Assembly: GCA_002914805.1 (NCBI GenBank)
Contig: JXTB01000049.1
Location: forward strand, 91,439-155,438
Direction: 5' to 3'
DNA from: Parasponia andersonii
Lineage: Eukaryota; Streptophyta; Magnoliopsida; Rosales; Cannabaceae
Length of the DNA stretch: 64,000 bases
Positions 60,101 through 64,000 of this stretch are shown here, one piece after another. The notes beneath the pieces are model-generated. The model was not told the DNA's origin. It searched no databases and saw only the letters and a list, made by a program, of their open reading frames with translations. A program made the translations under genes and the position numbers. How positions within the stretch are numbered: position 1 is the stretch's first letter; each line of letters begins with the position of its first letter.

Positions 60101-60532
60101 TTCTTCTTTTTCCTTCTCAGATACATCCTTGTAGTAAAAGCTTCAGATGCAAGTAGTGAAGCTTATATCTCAGCATTTAATGAAGAGGCAGAGAGGATCA
60201 TTGGGTGTTCGGCAGACGAGCTTGATAAACTAAAATCTCAGGTATACAGTCTTTACAACTACGAACTTATAAGCTTGAAGTATATATCAGTGGAAACTAA
60301 TCTTAATTTCTATCATTTTTTTGGGGCTCTTTAGGAGGGAGAGGAGAATTTGTACGAACTGAAGTTGAAACAGGCTACCTGGGTTCCTCATCTGTTCCGG
60401 ATCAGTGTCTCTCAAAATGAGTACAACAATGAGAAGAGGCAAAGGATAACAGTCAGAGCTATTGCTCCTGTTGATTTTGCTGCTGAATCAAGATTTTTGC
60501 TAGAGGAGATATCAAAATTGAGAGCTTTCTGA
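57189..60532 (+). CDS. RPA1: Replication protein A 70-kDa subunit (RPA1B-like)
   Basis: Large subunit of the nuclear single-stranded-DNA-binding heterotrimer RPA used in replication, repair and recombination. Twelve exons: 57189-57319, 57770-57916, 58016-58234, 58354-58531, 58622-58892, 58975-59077, 59162-59286, 59390-59468, 59552-59696, 59864-60024, 60121-60241, 60335-60532. Phases match throughout, giving 625 residues. N-terminal OB fold about 1-112 (EIVVQVLDL, LGLIRILDYSLND). DBD-A from about 178 (RRVHPLVSLNPYQGSWTIKV), DBD-B about 300-410 (DVIGVVQSVSPTMSIRRKS). DBD-C has the zinc site C490, C493, C507, C510 (CKTCNKK...WCEGC). Intron 10 uses a GC donor (60025). The linker contains a doubled GI(L/F)LKPKQE motif (121-129 and 142-150). 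Closest to Arabidopsis RPA1B from memory. Convergent with the GDPD gene. Confidence 0.96.
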
Positions 60533-61671
60533 TGCTGCTCATTTGGTTAACTAATGAAGACATCAGTCTTTAGCTAGTATACCTTCCGTATAAGATACTG
60601 GTAGTTCTTTTTGCTGATTGAGGAAGTCTAAAGTTTATTTGATTATAGAATGTTGGTTTGTGTGCCTTTTGCACATAGTGTCTAATCTTCAGATCGAAAC
60701 CAGTGGTTTAGTTATTTTGCAAGTTGTAAAAATTTAGTGCTTTTCCTATATAATCTCTTTGGTTGACTTGTAAATGAGTAGCCTTTCTTCTATGGATGAA
60801 TGATGATGCGTCAGCGTGTAGTTCAGTTTGTCTCTGTTGAGCAAAGACTACTTGCTGGCAAATGGAAAAAGCATTCAAGAATGCCAATTAGTGGTGATTC
60901 TTACAAAATTCATTAGCTTGAATTTAGCAATCTAGTGCGAAGCACTATGCTTTAAACAATCATTGTTCCATAGGGAATGGCAAAAAATGTCGCTCGGCAC
61001 AATGTTCAACCATTAACCCTTTGGCAGTAGAGATTCAAGAATGAAAGATGTGGGAAATGCGTCTCAAGTATGCAATTCGTGGGAAAGAGAATCAGTCCCA
61101 GATTGACCCAGACAAATGATTCATATGCCTATTCTAATTCAGATTTGTTCAAATTACTTAAGGACAATATATTAATAATCTTCTATAAGAGAGCCTATAC
61201 AGTAACGGATGGGAGGGATTGAAACTAGCTATCTAGTTAGCAAAAATTTTGTTCACAAATTCCTCGGGGATTACAGGCAATGCTTTGCTGCTTCTCATTC
61301 TTGTATTACAAATTAATGATTATCTATATGAAGTATTTTCATCCGAAGATGAAGAGTCAATAGAGGCAATGCTGTTAGGCAAATGTGCATGACTTGCATC
61401 ATCTGCTTTCATCTTTTACTTAGCCGTTTAATTTGAAGTCGAGTGAACAAGATTGAAGTCTTTCAAAGTTGGAGGCAGTCACAACAGTGGCTAAATTACC
61501 TTGACAGCAGTGAATAGCAAATAACACCATTAATACCACAGATCCCAAACAGTGAAACAGAAAAAAAAAAACCAGAAAATACTCATTTTTATAAACGAGT
61601 CTCAATAGAGTTGTCCACACAAGTTGCGCATTGACGACAAAAAAGACAAATCAAAAGACGTATGTTTGGTC
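60533..61671. other. Intergenic region between convergent genes
   Basis: Holds the 3' UTRs of RPA70 (plus) and GDPD (minus). No gene or repeat recognised. Confidence 0.6.
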
Positions 61672-64000
61672 TTATAACCTATTATTATAAGTAGCTATCA
61701 TTGATGCGATATCATGCAATAATTTAGATGCACTCTTCTTGTCCCTTTCCTGCGAGGAAGTCCACTCCTGAAAATTGTGAAGGCTGCCTGTGAAGTCTGT
61801 GAAGAGTCCATCAACTCCAATATGATTAAGCCAGAAATTGTACTCTGCATATGGGTCTTCATGAAAGTTCAGGTGCAAGAACTGGTTCTCATTTCGATAG
61901 GTGTATGGATGCACCTGCATTGACCATGTCAAGAAGTAATTTTAGAGGAAACTTAAACTTAAGAATTCATGCGTTTGCAGCGTCAAGATGTAAATAAAGA
62001 TGGGCATATAAACAAGTCTGGTTGAAGAAGTTTTCAGATATATCCCACAATTTACTTAATCTATTATTCTTTCGTGCAAAAAAAAAAAAAAAAAAGGTGG
62101 CCCGCTATAGTTTCTGCTGTATTTGTTGGTAATGATACCTAGTCTTAGTACAACGGATTAGTAAAAAAAGAGGGCTAGTTATTTTCTCTACATGTAAATA
62201 TCTCCAGTATTTGGCTTGGCCGAAATACAAGGTCAAGATAGAAAGTGTACCTGTAGGTTGTGAGCGTGTGCTCTGGCAACAAGATCAGTAGGTTCTTGCA
62301 AATAATTATTTACTGCAGGGACCACTGTGTCCTTCCAAGGTCCAATCCCCACCACATAGTTCTTAATGTAGTCTAAGTAAGGATCAGAGGTAATTTCCCA
62401 ATATGACTGCATTTCGATGATTTCATATACAGTGAGAAAGACGAATGTGGAGAAGTCAAAAAAAATAAAAAGAGCAAGCATAAAGAGACAAACAGACTAG
62501 AAGTAGAGAATAAGGTAACAAACAAACTACAGGAAAGTGGGGTAAGTTCTGTAGGGAGTCCACGGTTCCATGTTCAAACCATAAGTTGGGTTGAATACAC
62601 GATAGGAATCAATGTCTAATAAACAACTTTCGCTAAAAGTTGGAAGATAATGAAGTCTTTGCTATGCAAGTTTAGCAAATTTTGCTACAAAAGATTAATA
62701 AATCTATAGTTGTCTTTTTCTAACTGAAGAGGTGAGCATTATTAATGACCTTCTGCAGCTGTTACTCATCCATTTACAGAAACAGAAGGCACGATTCAGA
62801 AGTGATCTCAATCAAAAATAAAAGTTTATCCAGAAGATCTTGATAATTTAGAACTGATTTTAAAAAAAAAAAAAACTCTAAGCGGAATTGCTTGGTAAAC
62901 AAATCCCTTGCATCCTTGGCGAGTGACCAATTTATGGCTATTGCAATGTCATGATCCATGGTATACCATAATCTATATAAACTTTTAAATTCTGATTCTG
63001 AGAAGGGGCTTTTTCCAATTAAAGGAATCAGCCTGACAATCATTAAACGCACATTCCAATTTAGTACAGAACTTATGCTATGCATCTGCAGAGGTCACAA
63101 ATGAATTGACTATTTTGTTTAAGGGAGATCTAGGCAGTGAAAACAGTAAGATTACGAACCTGATTGGTATCTTGAGTTGGAATCGTAACATCATCAATCA
63201 AAAAAATCTTGGGCAAGTCTGTGAGATTAGATATATATACAAGAGAAGTTGGAGCAAATGACTGGATAAATGCAGGTTGTTTCAGCCAATCTTTGGACAA
63301 ATATGAACCCTTGTATCCATACTTCTGTAGTGTCTTCACAAACTTGTCCTCAAATTTCTTACCATTTGGCCATTTCACCTGTAGTTATAAGTACAAATAT
63401 AAGAGGAATTGGAAAAGTTAAATAAACAAAATTTTCAGCTGTAAGACGTGAAAATTTATATTCACGAAACAGTAGCTCATTCTTGTTTGAGGTTTTCTTA
63501 TAGTAAATGCGATATTTACTTCAATAAGTGTCACAGGTCTAACTTTAATATAAACAGTAACCTATAAGACTTTTTAAACCATCAAGTTCATCACTAATTA
63601 GAGCAATCGGAAGAACAAAACTAATGAAGTAAATCAGAAATCTGCAGGTTGATACCTAAGTTTATAACCTAATTTGCTTAAATGCAGAAAGCATGTTACT
63701 TCATTTGAACTCAATTGGGTTATGGAACACCCATTTCTTTAATGGCTCGAAGCATACTTACGTGCTGGTTGATAAGTACTGGATTTTTTATCTCCGGATA
63801 TATTCCAACCACTCTGGGTGCATCCAGTGCAATATCAATGAACTCCTCGAAAGTAATAATAGAAAACTTTCCTGAACAATAAACCATAAAGAACAATTCT
63901 GTCTATATAAGTATGTCATAAAACATATGTACAGCATGTTCTAGACAACAACCTAGGATCCTTGAGTCAGTTAGAAAAATATTCATGTTAATTCTCAACG
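61672..64000 (-). CDS. Glycerophosphodiester phosphodiesterase, 3' part
   Basis: Hydrolyses glycerophosphodiesters to glycerol-3-phosphate and an alcohol, part of phospholipid remodelling and phosphate recycling. Exons on the minus strand: 63871-63762 (FSIITFEEFIDIALDAPRVV, GIYPEIKNPVLINQH), 63378-63160 (VKWPNGKKFEDKFVKTLQKY, SYLSKDWLKQPAFIQSF, IFLIDDVTIPTQDTNQ), 62406-62251 (SYWEITSDPYLDYIKNYVVG, DLVARAHAHNLQ), 61914-61672 (VHPYTYRNENQFLHLNF, GVDGLFTDFTGSLHNF, stop TAA). Splice sites fit GT-AG and frame. The Glu of GIYPEIKNP is one of the family's metal/catalytic residues; the N-terminal HRG motif and signal peptide would lie beyond 64000. The C-terminal tail (QEWTSSQERDKKSASKLLHD) is short and without a GPI-like segment. 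Looks like the plant GDPD5/6 branch. Confidence 0.94.

Noticed and set aside
1..64000. A new multi-gene biosynthetic or defence cluster
   Set aside because: The host genes belong to unrelated housekeeping families, widely spaced and separated by transposon debris; nothing suggests a joint pathway.

Overview
This is a stretch of nuclear DNA from a flowering plant, very probably a eudicot. The genes are plant families with GT-AG introns: presenilin, EXO70, RPA70, GDPD and a MUSTANG-like transposase relative. The intergenic space is AT-rich and full of Ty1-copia, Ty3-gypsy (Tat type), LINE and MITE-like debris, microsatellites and minisatellites. Three runs of N (57 bases, 736 bases and a single base) show a draft assembly. 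The species cannot be fixed from sequence alone.

Layout. 1-2310: decayed Ty1-copia element, with protease/integrase remnants running into Sirevirus-like LTR sequence. 2885-14094: an almost complete 11.2 kb Ty3-gypsy element on the minus strand, with 716-bp LTRs and a GATTC target duplication. Gag, protease, RT, RNase H and integrase are all recognisable but broken by stops, and a spliced antisense ORF lies in its 3' region. 14095-17990: AT-rich intergenic DNA with a 57-N gap. 17991-19268: intronless presenilin gene, with its second catalytic motif missing at a single N. 19270-23180: intergenic, MITE-like. 23183-28323: minus-strand Ty1-copia element with a 3' LTR but no visible 5' LTR. 30928-32853: intronless EXO70 (EXO70E-like), minus strand. 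34158-36610: 5'-truncated LINE inside a perfect 15-bp target duplication. 36830-45900: very AT-rich repeats, including a MITE-like/minisatellite block, two diverged copies of a ~600-bp element, a ~364-bp tandem repeat and a 736-N gap. 46404-48337: PB1-MuDR transposase-derived gene lacking its DDE core. 50430-52043: two-exon, serine-rich plant protein of unknown function. 52600-53020: LINE 3' fragment. 53950-55145: minisatellites. 57189-60532: twelve-exon RPA70 gene with E2F-like sites upstream. 61672-64000: 3' exons of a glycerophosphodiester phosphodiesterase, convergent with RPA70 and continuing beyond the window.

The host genes are unrelated single loci (intramembrane proteolysis, exocytosis, DNA replication and repair, phosphodiester hydrolysis) with no operon-like or clustered-pathway logic. 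I found no convincing new multi-gene system. The observations most worth following are the spliced antisense ORF in the gypsy element, the presenilin motif loss at an N, the PB1-MuDR protein without a transposase core, and the RPA70 gene details (palindromic E2F site, GC-AG intron, duplicated linker motif).
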